NCBI GenBank assembly: GCA_963556145.1
Contig: OY744466.1
Coordinates: forward strand, 1,116,001-1,180,000
Length of the DNA stretch: 64,000 nt
Source of the DNA: Hygrocybe punicea
Lineage: Eukaryota > Basidiomycota > Agaricomycetes > Agaricales > Hygrophoraceae
Direction: 5' to 3'
Shown: positions 34,996 through 46,870 of the stretch, piece by piece
Layout of the letters: each line of letters begins with the position of its first letter
Position numbering within the stretch: the stretch's first letter is position 1
Notes under the pieces: model-generated
What the model was told of the DNA's origin: nothing
What the model saw: only the letters and a program-made list of their open reading frames with translations
Databases searched by the model: none
Translations under genes and position numbers: made by a program

Positions 34996-37900
34996 CTAAC
35001 CCCAAGTTGTCACTACTTACTTATCCTATCTTAGTTGTCTTATCATATCTTAGTTGTCTTAATGGTCTTACTCAAGTGAACTAAGACAATTAAGATGAGT
35101 AAGTAGAATCCCTGTTTTACTGATGTAACAGTATTCAGACATAAACTACAATACTTGTGCTCCAATTCATCTGAAGGTATGAAGGCAAATGAGACTTATA
35201 CCCTTTCAATAACATCAAGCCTTTTGTTTCACTACTTTTACTGTATCTACAGCAAAGTACTGTATAGTTCAGATAGAATACTTGCAGCCTAAGATGAATA
35301 AAAGTATTAAACTAGTAAGGAAGTTGTGCCACTTTCACTACTAGGATACCTTTTGAATCCTTTCAAGATACAGTGAAATAGTATAGTACTGTTGCCATAT
35401 TGTGGATTTAAGATACTGTGTCAATACTTTTAAGATACTTTTATCATAATAAAAGTACTGAAACAGTATCTTAAAAGTATTGACACAGTATCTTAAATCT
35501 ACAATATGGCAACAGTACTATACTATTTCACACTGTATCTTGAAAGGATTCAAAAGGTATCCTAGTAGTGAAAGTGGCACAACTTCCTTACTAGTTTAAT
35601 ACTTTTATTCATCTTAGGCTACAAGTATTCTATCCGAACTATACGGTACTTTGCTGTAGATACAGTAAAAGTAGTGAAACAAAAGGCTTGATGTTATTGA
35701 AAAGGTATAAGTCTCATTTGCCTTCATACCTTCAGATGAATTTGAGCACAAGTATTGTAGTTTATGTCTGAATACTGTTACAATACCATGTTGAATGTTA
35801 TGGTAATGATATTTAGTATACTTGTCAAGTACTTTCAAGATACTGTGTGACATGGTATGCTACTGTGCACCCTGTGAGAGTCCCCAATGTGCGTACTAAT
35901 CCTTGATCTGCTATGGATCTGCCTTTCTGCGTTCGAGAGGGCTACTGCAGTACCACCTAGTTGACTCACTGATAGGACGTTGACATCATCGTCCTTGCGG
36001 AATTGGAGGTGGAAGATATCAAAGATGAGTTATCAGCCGCCGATTCCAAGTTCCACCTCGTCCTGTCCGCGAATCCACGCAATACATATCAAGTATTGTG
36101 GTACAATGTCACCAGCAATCGGTACTGCAAGGTTGACATTCTCAAACCGGGAGTCCTCAATATTCCCCCTATCAATCCTCGCCATATCACATACACCAAT
36201 GTCCCTGGCGTACCTGTGATACCCTTTCTCCCCCTTCTCTTCCTCAAATTGCAAGGTTGGACTGACCACCATGATTCGAACCCCTCGCATGCGCAATAAG
36301 ATGCCCATCGACGAGGAAGATATTAAGGAGCTGCTGAGGTTAGCAGTTGACCGCTACCACGTCAAACTGACGACGGAAAGAGGCTTGCAGAAGCGGTTTG
36401 TAGAATACGCGCAACGGTGTGTAGCGGAGTTTATTGAAAAGTTCCCTTATTCTGCCACATACTGGTAAGAGATAGGGTTTCAGGTTTGAGTGCCTATGAG
36501 TTGTGTTCAAGTATTGCCTGCCGCTATGACACGAAATGTTACTCACGAGAAAATAACTAGACCAAATTTACTTACAGCTGTTTTCATCGAGGTGTGGAAA
36601 CTCCAAAATTTGGAGGTGGCTGTGCATTTCCAAATATGTAGTCTGCCGAGATTCCGTGTACAATTTTGTAGCGCCGACTAAGTACTCTAAACACTCGACA
36701 AGTACTCTTTGTCTGCTGAACTGTGATGGGCGATGACCAAAGCACAAGTGGTGAAGACGATGATGCTGCAACGCCAGCCCAACCGAGCCCTCAGGAGTTT
36801 TGCCTACAACTCATATACCATATACCGACCAAGGGAAAACGGGGACCTAAGGGGGCAAAGAAAGAGGCGCGAGGCAAAGACCTTCATTTCAGCTGCACTC
36901 CAACAAACTACCTCGGCTTTCTAAATGCACTCCTGAAGTGTTACGGGGAATCTAAGTACAAGATCAGTGCTACCCAACGATTTCCATTCAAGTTTCACTA
37001 TCCTGGGCGAGCATATGTAATTTTCTCTTTAGATTTTTTTTGTTCATGCGCTCACTATAAATACAGGAAATCGGATGCGCTGGACATCGATTGTGAGAAA
37101 GAATACCATGAGATGGTTCAAAAACTTGACAACAACCAGTGGAAGAAGGTACACGTTACTTTTGACATGGATGATATCAAAAAACGGTGCCTTGCGATTG
37201 TAAGTCTAACTGATGATGAATATACATCTACTAATTATCCTACAGGAAGAAAATGGTTCTGAAAATGAAAATGAAAATGATGGCGACATGTTGGCACCTA
37301 CTGGAGAACTCTCGGAACTGGAACGAAATCTTGCTCGCATTCGGGTCTTACTTGAGCAAAAGTATGTCAATGACCGTGAAAATTGCTACTCATATGTATG
37401 CGCAAATGGTTACAAGCTGCGGCTCACACCGTTCATGATGCGAGAGTGGGCAATGGCAATTGTGAGGCTTCTTGTTTTGTTCATCACCCATCATCTCACA
37501 CTTTTATTTAGCATGAGGCCAAAGCTACTCTCTTTGACCCACCCTCGACGCAGGCATTTGATTTGGCATTCCGTGACCCTCCTCGCAATCGACTTGTCAA
37601 TAACTCAGCCATTCCAGACACCCGCACAGAAAGCTCTGCTGCACCGGTCTCCGATCTTACGGCCATCGCACAAATCATCTCTTCATTTACTCAGGTCATA
37701 CGACCAGACAGTGTTGTTTCAGCTGCACCGACTCCAACCAAAACCCCACTCAATTTGCCTCGACGATTATCCCCACCGCTAACGCATAGTCCCTCTGACA
37801 TCCGCTGTTATCTTAGCTATGCAGAGGAGCGGTTAGGTGTTGAGGGTGCTATGAACTACGCAATACCGTTGCAGCTCAAACGCTATGGGCCCGACATACT

Positions 37901-38039
37901 CTCCGACGTTGCACTGTCATGATCCAAACAGGATTTGGATCAAAACATAGTAATATGCTGTCACTAGTCACCATCCCTACAGCACACATCACATTACAAG
38001 GACCATTCATACTGGAATGCCCCCATCTGCATATGGAGT

Positions 38040-38225
38040 AGAAAGGAATACCCTTATCTGCATATAGGACACACAGGAAATCCTTATCTGCACATAGGAC
38101 ATACATGAAACCCTTATCTAAACAAGGGACATGCAAGGAAACCCTTATCTACAGAAGGGACATACAAGAAAACCCTTATCTATGCAGAGGAAATGAAGGA
38201 ATACCCTTATCTTAACTGATAAGGC
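38040..38225. repeat. Short tandem repeats with CCCTTATCT, about 30-bp period
   Basis: CTTATCTGCATATAGGACA-like units repeat about six times with variation (ACAGAAGGGACA, AAACAAGGGACA). They lie in the probable U3 part of the LTR-like insertion and could hold transcription factor sites. Confidence 0.7.
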
Positions 38226-38707
38226 CCCCAAAACATCTTATCAGAGGCCAAAGAAGCACAAGAAGCACAGCCACATCCTTATCTCCAATCATAGAGATAA
38301 CACATGCCACCCATCATTCCCTGATCAAGAAGCACATCACATTTCATATCAATTGATCAAATACAGCCCAGCCCTGATCTTATCTTTTTCTTAACTGATA
38401 AGGATACACACATGGCATGGCATCAATTGATCAAGAAGCACAGCCTCAGGAAGATGATTCTAGAAGCATACCCTGGCACAGCCCTTGCCTTTGATTCACA
38501 CACCCAAGATTAGACCAGTGGCATGACTCACTCCCATCAAATGTGACTCATTGGTCTATCCATGACAAATTATGACCCTTATGACATATTCATGACCTCC
38601 CATGACTCATTATGACCACCTATGACTAATTTTGACTATTTCTGACTCATTATGCCCCCTCCTTTGATTATAATACCTATGTGACTCATTAATTGACTCT
38701 GTATGAG

Positions 38708-39262
38708 TGTCATATCCCATGCAGCTCTGCCGGATTCTGACGAACTCCGCTCCGGACTTTTCCGCCGACTTATCTTATCTTATCTTATCTTATCTTCTCG
38801 CGTACATTATTGTTCTTCTCTTGTTAAATACTATTCTTCCCCATCTCCGTTTACTCCGACCTCCTTTTCTCTTCCTCCCCTTTGTTTACTTGTCACCGTA
38901 CATAGCAACCTTTATCCCTTTTATTTTCTTCCGAACTCCGGTCCTCTTTCCGGAGTTCATATTGTCTTCACGTCTCCAAGGACATGACAATTAGTTTACC
39001 AAGTATATAAACTAGAACTACAATGTCCTGTAACTCCGTTCAGAAAATCAACTTGAGTTCCTTATTTCTTACCCACTCTCAAACTTAAGGCTTTCCCTTA
39101 AGCTCATTAATTATCTTAGTACTTAGTCCGGAACTCCGGACTAACTCCGCTCCGTCCACGTCTTCTCAATACGACTTAAGGAAGTAGTGAACCTACTTCT
39201 AGAGTTGACGTCTCCGCTCCTCCGAAGAACTCCGATCCTTCTGGAGTTGCACGCCTCTAACA
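38708..39262 (+). repeat. 5' LTR of the chromovirus
   Basis: 555 bp from TGTCATATCCCATGCAGC to GCACGCCTCTAACA. It holds four TTATC repeats near 38770 and TATATAAACTAGAAC (39003), a plausible promoter. The same sequence recurs at 47839-48393. Confidence 0.95.
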
Positions 39263-40090
39263 GTATTTTCTGAACAACTCTTGAGTCGTATTCCCTTTAC
39301 ATTTGATCATGTCTTTCCAAGGCTTCTCCCAACGAAGAACCCCCACACGTTATCGACTTACACGACCGGCAAACACCTCATCCCAACGCCCAACGATAAC
39401 CCCGGTCTCTCCGTTAGAAGAAACTCACACTCCGAGACACGAACCCTTTCTGCGCCCAGTCTTCGAAGAGAACAATCCTCTCGGACCGGGCAATCCTAAT
39501 CGCGATGATACCAACCTTGCTGAGGCCATCGCTCTTCTAGCCACTACTCTCCGAAACAAAGGAGACGACAAGCAACGCACCAAAGTCCAAGAACCGGACA
39601 CGTTTGACGCCTCCGATCCGACAAAACTCCGCCCTTTCCTGGTTCAGTGTCAACTGAACTTCAATGATCGACCAACCGCTTTCCAAACGGACGGCGCCAA
39701 AGTCAACTTCACCCTCTCCTACCTCAAAGGGATCGCACTTGCGTGGTTCGAGCCTTACCTTTTGGAGAACCCGGATATCAATACCTATCCGCCGGACTTC
39801 ATGTCCGATTACGGAGATTTCTGCATGGAGTTGCAGAATAATTTCGGACCTCTGGACCCTAAAGGTAGCGCCGAGAGCGAGTTGGAAAACCTTGTAATGA
39901 AGGATAACCAACGAATTGCGAAGTATATCGTTAACTTCAATCGTCTCGCTACGCAGACTGGCTGGGACATCGGTGCCTTACGGCATTCTTTTTACCGAGG
40001 ACTTCCAGATCGCCTCAAAGATCAACTTGCCCAATCCGAGAAACCAAAGAACCTCTACGAACTGAAGGATAAGGCTCAACTCCTTGACGC

Positions 40091-40248
40091 TGGAGTGGTA
40101 CCGAGGTACCACTCCGGGGGCTCACGCAGGACTCGAGGGAAAGGTCGACTGGATAGGAAGGATGGACTGACTACTACATCTGGAAGGCTACTAACTAGGT
40201 CAAACCGTGGGAACCCGATCACGTGACTGACCAGGCACAACTACTACA
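40091..40248 (+). repeat. 5' LTR of TRIM-like copy 2
   Basis: 158 bp, TGGAGTGGTACC to CAACTACTACA. Positions 40092-40115 form an 11-bp perfect hairpin around GA. Confidence 0.93.
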
Positions 40249-42589
40249 AGTGCCCCTCCTCCTCATGGTGACGTCCTCGTCACCATACCGCTACTAAAAG
40301 AAAACAAAAAGCAAAACAAAACTGACCAAGAAAAAAAAACTCTCCAGTCACGACTCCCAGTCCCTCACGATGCCCCGGGCCTTATACGTGAGGCGGGACC
40401 ATATCGTCCATCGAAGATCGGTGGTGGCAGATGACCAAACTAGACTCTCTCTCAGCTCTCCAAAACTCCTCAGTCACGACTCCCAGTCCTCCATCTCATG
40501 GAGCGGGACCATATCGTCCATCGAAAACGGTGGTGGTAGATGACCAAACTGATCCATAATCATAGCGCAGGTTCTTGGTTCTCGTATCGCAGGTTCTCGG
40601 TTCTCGTATCGCAAGTTCTCGGTTCTCTCGGTTCTCGTATCACAGGTTCTTGGTTCGCAGTTCTCGGTCGGTGCTTGTTTGGTTCTGGTGACTCGTTGGG
40701 TAACTCGGTTGGGTAGCATCTGGTATCCAGGTGACAGATCAAGGGCATAGAAAAATAATGAAACTGAATTATGGGGGAAACAGAGACAGAGACAGGGGAA
40801 ACGAGGGAAAGGAAATTGAGGGAAAGGAAATAGAGAGGAAGGAAACAGAGAGGAAAGGAACCGAGGACAGGAAACAGAGAAGGAAATAGTGGGGAAAGCT
40901 ATGTACTTGGGCGCTAGAGCTGGCGCCGGCGTCGAGGGATCTCTTCGCGTGGGCTCTGGGAAACGGTCGCGAGGGGTCGCGAGGGCCAGGGAACGAGGCT
41001 GGGGGTCCTAACGAACGTGCGCGAGTGGGGTGGGGTTGCCGGGGTTGTGGGGTGACGCGAGACGGCGTTTGGGTTCCGGACGTGGTGGGAACGGCTCGTT
41101 CGGGGTGTTGGTGGGACGCAGGGTGCACTGGAGTGGTTAACGGGTCGGCCGCGGGCTTGACGAGTGGGCATGGGGCCACGTAAGTCGACGCAATGGGGAG
41201 CGTGGTGTTGGTCCACCAAAGATGGCGGTGTGGCTCGTTTGAGACAGCGTGGGGCGGTCTCGTTTGGGGTAACGGAGCGCAACGGGGGGCTCTGGCGTGT
41301 GGAACGTGGGTGCCGGGGGTTGGGTGAACGCGGGTGGAGCTTGGTTACACGAAAAAACGGGGTCGAAAGTGATGACGTGGCACGGTGCGTGTTGGGCATT
41401 GGGTGGGTATGAAACGCCAGGGACGGCTCGTTTGGGGTGACGACGGTGAACAGGGGGCCTCTAGGGAGTCGGACGAGGGTCCGGAGCTCAAACGAATGCC
41501 CTTTGAGCTGGGGTACACGAAAGAACGGGGGTCCAACGGGGAAGACGTGGAAGATCCGTGGTGTGACCAAAAACGGCGTTGGGGGCTCGTTTGGGGCGTT
41601 AACGAGACACAGGGTGCTCTGGGGGGTGGGCCGCGAGTTTGGTGAGTTGGTCTGGGGCCGGTTGTGCTGGCGGAATGGGGCCGCACGATGGTGACGTGGC
41701 GCGTGGCTCGGGTGTCCGGAAACGACGGTGGGGGTTCGTTTGGCGCAATGGAGGGGGACGGGGGGTCCTGGCCGGTGGAACGAGGGCACGGGAGGTCGAA
41801 TGGGTCCGTGTGATGCTGGGGTACACGAAAGAACGGGGGTCCAACGGGGGGGCGCGACGGATCCGTGGTGTGGCCAAAAAGGTCTGCGACCGTGAATTCG
41901 GGGTGGCGTAGGCGAGCACGGAGCTCCAGTACGTCGAACGAGGGTCCATGGGGTTGGATGAGCGTGGGTTGGGGTGGGCATCCACGGGAGACGGTGTCGC
42001 GGAATGCTGATGTGGGAGTTCGCTGGGATGTCCATAGAGCGGCGGGGCTCGTTTGGGGCGACGAATGGGAACGGGGGGTTCTGGCTAGCGGAACGAGTGT
42101 GCGGGGAGTCGAATGGGTCCGTGTAAGGGTGGGGGTGACGAGAAACGGGGTCCGTGCGGCGGCGCTGCGATTTTCATTGGGTTGTCCTAAACTCGCAGTA
42201 GCGGGCTACGTGGGATCCTGATGGGGAACGCGGGGCTCCGGAACGTCGAACGAAGTTGCGGGGGGTTGTCTGGACATGGCTGGGTCTAAAGAAAGTGGAA
42301 ATTCGGGGGGTCGAAAAAAGTGACGTGGCCTGCCGCTTGGGTGCTGAGAAGGGTCGCGGGCGTGTTTTTTGGGTCAACGCGGGGCAACGCGGGGCCCTAT
42401 TGGGTTGAACATGTGCACCGGGGGGTAATTTGAGTGTTGTACGGCCGTGAGTGAAGAGAAAATGCGCGGTTGCGCAGCAGTGGGTGGTGAGGCCGAAAAA
42501 AGGTCGTCTCGCGAGAAAGTCGTAAGGAGTGGGAACCCGAGAGAAAAAAGAGAGAGGCGTGGAGTCGAAGAACACTCTCATCACCACGT

Positions 42590-42747
42590 TGGAGTGGTAC
42601 CGAGGTACCACTCCGGGGGCTCACGCAGGACTCGAGGGAAAGGTCGACTGGATAGGAAGGATGGACTGACTACTACATCTGGAAGGCTACTAACTAGGTC
42701 AAACCGTGGGAACCTGATCACGTGACTGACCAGGCACAACTACTACA
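42590..42747 (+). repeat. 3' LTR of TRIM-like copy 2
   Basis: 158 bp with the same ends as the 5' LTR; one C/T difference near 42717. Confidence 0.93.
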
Positions 42748-43141
42748 ACGCCCGGTATTGGGAACGGAAATCGGAGATTTCCCGCGCTTCGGGATCCTCT
42801 TCTGCTAAAGCCTCTACTTCCGAGGCCAAGTCTTCAACCGAAAAAGCTTCTGAGAAGAAGTCCCCTACCAAAACTACCAACTCCGGTGGTACCTCCTCCA
42901 CCACTCCGAAAACCCCTCCTGTCTACACCGATAAGCTAGGCAAGGATGGTAAACTCAAGCCCGCGGAACGTCAACGCCGCATCGACAATAAACTCTGCAT
43001 TATATGCGGGGGAGCCGGACACATGGCCAAGGATTGCACCAAGGCCAAGTATTCGTCCACTCGTGTTGCCGCCCGTGCCACCTCCACTTCCTCCGCACCT
43101 CCGGTCTCTAGTTCCGATTCTCTAGAGGAGCCGGAAAAATA

Positions 43142-46100
43142 GAGAGCAGTCTGCATACTCCAGCACAGGATGTAGGCTGCGTTGAACCTGACTGTGCACT
43201 ACCGGAAGTAAAACTCAACGTGTCCACTCTTTCTAACGATTCCTTGACGATTTCTCTTTATCATTCTTCTACGCTTATCGTTACCCTTGTGGATTGTGGA
43301 TCGACGCATTGTTTCATTGACCCGGAATTTTGTTCCCTTCACAATCTTCCTATTTTTCCTACTGCTCCGAAACGCCTCCGCTTGTTTGATGGTTCCTCCG
43401 GTGGAATCATCGACAAATGTGTATCTATCTCTGTCCGTTTTTCTACTGGTGAAATTCTAATCTTAGAATTTTTGGTCACTCCGTTGGATCCGTCTGTTTC
43501 CGCAGTTCTTGGATATAGCTGGCTCGCCAAATACAATCCGTTGATTGACTGGATCGAGCATAGCGTTAAATTCCGTTCTTCTGATTCCGCGCCTCCGTTG
43601 TCGACTCCGGTGCCTAGCGGGGCACCACTTCCGGACCCTCCAGTACGACCTCCGTCCCCTCCGTCCTCTCTGTCTACTCCGCCTGAACCTCCTTCACCAT
43701 CCGCTTCGAAGCCTGACATCTCCTTTGTCAGCGCTCAAGCCTTTTTGCGTGGTTGCAAAGTACCCGGCACTCAGGTCTTCCGTATGGAAGTCCAATTACC
43801 TGACGCCACCGGTCGCTCTGCAAGCTATGGCCCTCCGGAGTCCTCCGAACCCTCCATGGACCTTTACAATATCCCTGAAGAGTATCACGAATTCGCTGAC
43901 GTCTTTAGCAAGACGAAGGCTTGGAACCTCCCTGAACACCGTCCTTACGACCTCAAAATTAATTTAGAGGATGGTGCAAAACCTCCTTTTGGCCCGATTT
44001 ACTCTATTTAACCCTTGGAGCTCGAGACCCTTCGGGAATTCCTTGACAAGAATCTCCGGGTGGGTTTCGTCCGCTCCTCCCGTTCTCCCTGCGGAGCTCC
44101 CATTCTTTTCTCTCGGAAGAAAAATGGAAGTCTTCGACTTTGCATAGATTTCCGAGGACTCAATCGTATCACGAAGAAGGACCGCTATCCTATCCCTCTT
44201 ACGGCGGACCTTCTCGACGCTCCCCGGACTGCGCGCATTTACACTAAAATCGACCTTAAACACGCCTACCATTTAGTCCGGATTGCCAAAGGCGATGAGT
44301 GGAAAACAGCTTTCCGCACTCGCTATGGCTTGTTTGAATGGTTGGTAATTCCGGAGGGTCTTACTAACGCCCCGGCGGCTTTCCAACACTTCGTCAACGA
44401 TATTTTTTCCGACCTCCTTGACGTCTTGTCATTGTTTACCTTGACAACATCCTTATCTATTCCGATGACCCCGCTGATCATGTAGACCATGTCCGCGAGG
44501 TCCTCCGACGACTCCGGAAACACGGCCTCTATGCCAACGCCGAGAAGTGCTCTTTTGGCGTTGACACGGTGGAATACTTGGGTTACATTCTTTCCCCCCA
44601 AGGCCTTTCTATGGATCCTGCCAAGGTCCAAACTATCCAGGATTGGCCGGAACCCCGGAAGATCAAAGATGTTCAATCCTTCCTTGGATTCACCAATTTT
44701 TACCGGCGTTTCATTCCGGACTATTCCTCCATCACTATTCCACTTACCCGGCTCACTCGTAAAGGGTTACAATGGAATTTCGATGATAAGTGTCGTTCCG
44801 CCTTCAATGACTTGAAGTCCGCTTTCATTTCCGCTCCAATCCTTTCCCATTGGTCACCCGAGTTTGACACTCTGGTGGAGACTGATGCTTCCGATTACGC
44901 CGTTGCTTCCATTCTCTCCGTACGCCATCCTGACGGTGACATTCATCCGGTTGCTTTCCGGTCTCGTACCCTTTTGGACTCGGAGTTGAACTACGATACC
45001 CATGACAAGGAACTCCTTGCCATCTTCGACGCTTTCACTGCCTTGCGGCATTATTTGGAAGGTACTGCTACTCCGGTCGACGTTATCACCGACCACAAGA
45101 ATTTGGAGTACTTCTCCACCGTCCGCTTACTTACCCGCCATCAAGCCCACTGGTCGGAGTTCCTTTCCCGCTTCAACTTTGTTATCCGCTTTCGCCCAGG
45201 CAAGCTTGGCACTAAGCCCGATACCCTTACTCGACGCTGGGACGTCTACGCTAAAGGGGGAGATAGCGACTACGCCAAAGCCAATCCTCACAATTTCCGC
45301 CCTGTTTTTGGGCCGGAACAATTGGCTTCGTCCCTCCGAGCGACTTCCCTCGAAGATGTAGTCCTTGGCGCCGGATTCACCATAGACGTCGATTCCCTTC
45401 ACTCCGATATCATCTCCGGACTACAGGTTGATCCTATTGCCTCCGGACATGTTTCCCGTACCACCTCCGGCCCAGATCCTCAATGGTCTATCGACGATTT
45501 AGGTTTTCTACGCCTCGATAATCGTATCTATGTCCCCGATGTCAATGACCTACGACTCCGGATTTTGCGTTCCAAACATGATCATCCTACTGCAGGACAC
45601 TTCGGGCAAAACAAGACGCTCGAAATCATCCGGCGGGAATACACCTGGCCCGGACTCCGGACTTTTGTCCGTGATTACTGCAAGTCTTGCACAACCTGCG
45701 CGAGATCCAAAACCCCTCGGCATCGTCCTTACGGATTGCTTAAGCAGCTCCCTATTCCGGAGAAACCATGGAATTCAATTTCCATGGATTTCATCGAACA
45801 ACTTCCGGACTCCGAAGGATTTACGGCCATCCTAGTTGTGGTTGACCGTCTTTCCAAGCAAGGGATCTTTATTCCAACTTACGATACGATTACTTCCCCC
45901 CAACTCACACATCTTTTCCTTATTCACGTTTTTTCTAAGCACGGAGTTCCTAGTCACATCACCTCCGATAGAGGCACGGAATTTGTTTCCCATTTTTTCC
46001 GGTCTCTCGGAAAGGCCCTCGACATAAAACTCCACTTTACCTCCGGTTATCATCCTGAAGGCGATGGCCAAACGGAACGCGTCAATCAAACCCTTGAGCA

Positions 46101-46860
46101 ATATCTCCGCGTTTATTGCAATTATCAGCAAGATAATTGGTCGTCCCTCCTTCCTCTTGCGGAATTTGCTTACAACAACGCTCCAAACGCCACTACTGGA
46201 GTTTCTCCTTTCTTTGCCAATAAAGGTTACCACCCTAACCTTTCCGTTCACCCGGAGCGCGACCTCTCCTCCGCCCACGCACGAAAATTCGCTGTGGACC
46301 TCGATGAGTTACATCAACAACTTCGACAAACCATCTCTGAGGCACAACAACATTATCAACACTACGCGGACTTGAAGCGTGCTCCGCCTCCAGACTTCAA
46401 GGTTTCGGATTCCGTCTACGTCAAAGCTGAGCATTTCCGGACTACTAGACCCTCCAAGAAACTTTCTGAGAAGAACTTGGGGCCTTTTGAAGTTATTGCT
46501 AAGGCTGGTACTCACTCATATACCCTCCGTCTTCCGGAGGCTCTCCACTCTGTTCACCCGGTCTATCATGTCTCTCAGCTCGAACCGGCGACTCCGAATA
46601 CCATTCCTAACCGTGTCCAACCTCTGCCTCCTCCGGTCGTTGTCGACGGAGAACCGGAGTTTGAGATCTCCGAAATACTCGATTCCAAGATCGACAACCG
46701 CCGTCGTGCTTGCAAGCTACTGTACCTTGTACATTGGGAGGGCTACGAAGGCACTGACGAAGAAACTTCTTGGATCTTGGCCTCCGAACTTGGACATGCT
46801 ACTGAGCTCGTTTCGGACTTTCACTCTGCTTATCCTTCGAAACCGGGCCCGTCCTATTAA
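43142..46860 (+). pseudogene. Chromovirus pol polyprotein, stop codon and frameshift
   Basis: Pol is in the -1 frame relative to gag, and its frame overlaps the gag stop. Domains in order: retropepsin with LVDCGSTHCFID (about 43278-43325), a proline-rich linker, reverse transcriptase (about 44012-44700) with [19 protein letters not shown] and a YLDNILIYS active-site strand, and RNase H with ETDASDYAVASIL and HDKELLAIF. Integrase follows with a zinc finger (HPTAGHF, CKSCTTCARSK) and the catalytic triad in SMDFIEQ, TSDRGTEF and GDGQTERVNQTLEQ. A C-terminal chromodomain, LLYLVHWEGYEGTDEETSW, targets heterochromatin in this clade. TAA at 44009-44011 and a 1-nt loss at 44426-44427 (just before YLDN) inactivate it. 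Confidence 0.93.
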
Positions 46861-46870
46861 TTCTGTCTAT

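Larger units (their letters stand above)
31031..35125. mobile_element. TA-flanked non-autonomous element with CATCAGTAAAAC ends
   Basis: It begins CATCAGTAAAACAAGGG and ends with the inverse CCCTGTTTTACTGATG, flanked by TA (31029-31030 and 35126-35127). The undisturbed arm of the host palindrome (about 35775-35790) shows the empty site with a single TA. Subterminal DNA on both sides repeats TTAAGACGA or CTTAGTTGTC. The interior holds a minisatellite, unassigned DNA (32690-33220) and long pyrimidine tracts. No transposase is seen; TA target choice suggests Tc1/mariner-type mobilisation. Confidence 0.83.
30933..35876. mobile_element. CACTA-like palindromic (foldback) MITE, interrupted
   Basis: The ends CACAGGGTGTGCAGTAGCAT and CACAGGGTGCACAGTAGCAT (right, read inward) flank an element that is one long palindrome of about 847 bp with its centre near 35452. 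The 3-bp duplication AGA (30930-30932 and 35877-35879) and CAC ends fit the CACTA/EnSpm group. The intact coding sequence of the target gene confirms the junction. The left arm is split at TA by the element at 31031-35125. No coding capacity. Confidence 0.85.
30789..36468 (+). pseudogene. Nucleotidyltransferase-fold gene split by nested transposons
   Basis: Exon 1 starts MFIRARGLLSLEEIRE and has the glycine-serine motif of nucleotidyltransferase folds in CLVGSAACSMYGMRNR. The CACTA-like palindrome is inserted right after this (30932/30933). Without the insert, reading resumes at 35880 with VPN, an intron (35889-35975, GTGCGT donor), and DVDIIVLAELEVEDIKDEL, placing the paired aspartates DVD where the fold needs them. 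The tail to 36468 has FLPLLFLKLQGW, then DEEDIKELLRLAVDRYHV in another frame, so a frameshift lies near 36275-36290. Similar hypothetical proteins are frequent in agaricomycetes; substrate unknown. This copy is inactive. Confidence 0.74.
40091..42747 (+). mobile_element. TRIM-like non-autonomous LTR element, copy 2 (2657 bp)
   Basis: Two 158-bp LTRs (40091-40248 and 42590-42747) differ at one position that I see. The 4-bp duplication ACGC lies at 40087-40090 and 42748-42751. The interior (40249-42589) codes for nothing recognisable. It has a roughly 117-bp duplication with GCGGGACCATATCGTCCATC (40380-40530), a GGTTCTCGTATCGCAG microsatellite (40567-40660), a purine-rich GGGAAAGGAAA stretch (40790-40900), and a long G-rich part with GGGGTACACGAAAGAACGGG. 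I see neither a TGG-type primer site after the first LTR nor a polypurine tract directly before the second. Confidence 0.93.
39309..43142 (+). pseudogene. Chromovirus gag, interrupted by a TRIM element (390 aa without it)
   Basis: The capsid-type protein starts MSFQGFSQRRTPTR at 39309; an upstream TTG would add two codons only. The conserved capsid part has FLVQCQLNF, LSYLKGIALAWFEPY and YIVNFNRLATQTGW. TRIM insertion at 40090/40091 breaks it; removing the element and one ACGC copy restores the frame through LLDARYWERK. The remainder is lysine/serine-rich with a zinc knuckle CIICGGAGHMAKDC (CX2CX4HX4C) near 42998-43038, and stops at TAG 43140-43142. Apart from the insertion I see no defect. 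Confidence 0.87.

Noticed and set aside
33522..35084. Serine/proline- and arginine/glycine-rich frames in the pyrimidine tracts
   Set aside because: Lack of G on one strand removes stop codons, so the frames are expected by composition.
36265..36300. tRNA gene suggested by GGGGTTCGAATC on the minus strand
   Set aside because: No matching A box or cloverleaf; it lies in the coding part of the nucleotidyltransferase-like gene.
40091..40248. Hammerhead ribozyme in the TRIM LTR, as in retrozymes
   Set aside because: The length, the 4-bp duplication and the lack of genes suggested it, but I find no CTGANGA plus GAAA core on either strand. The terminal hairpin is reported without that claim.
40914..42035. 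Proline-, histidine- and threonine-rich open frame of 373 aa on the minus strand of TRIM copy 2 (402 aa in copy 3)
   Set aside because: The G-rich plus strand lacks the trinucleotides that would give minus-strand stops. The translation is repetitive with no domain, and the diverged copy at 1-998 has it broken, so there is no sign of selection.
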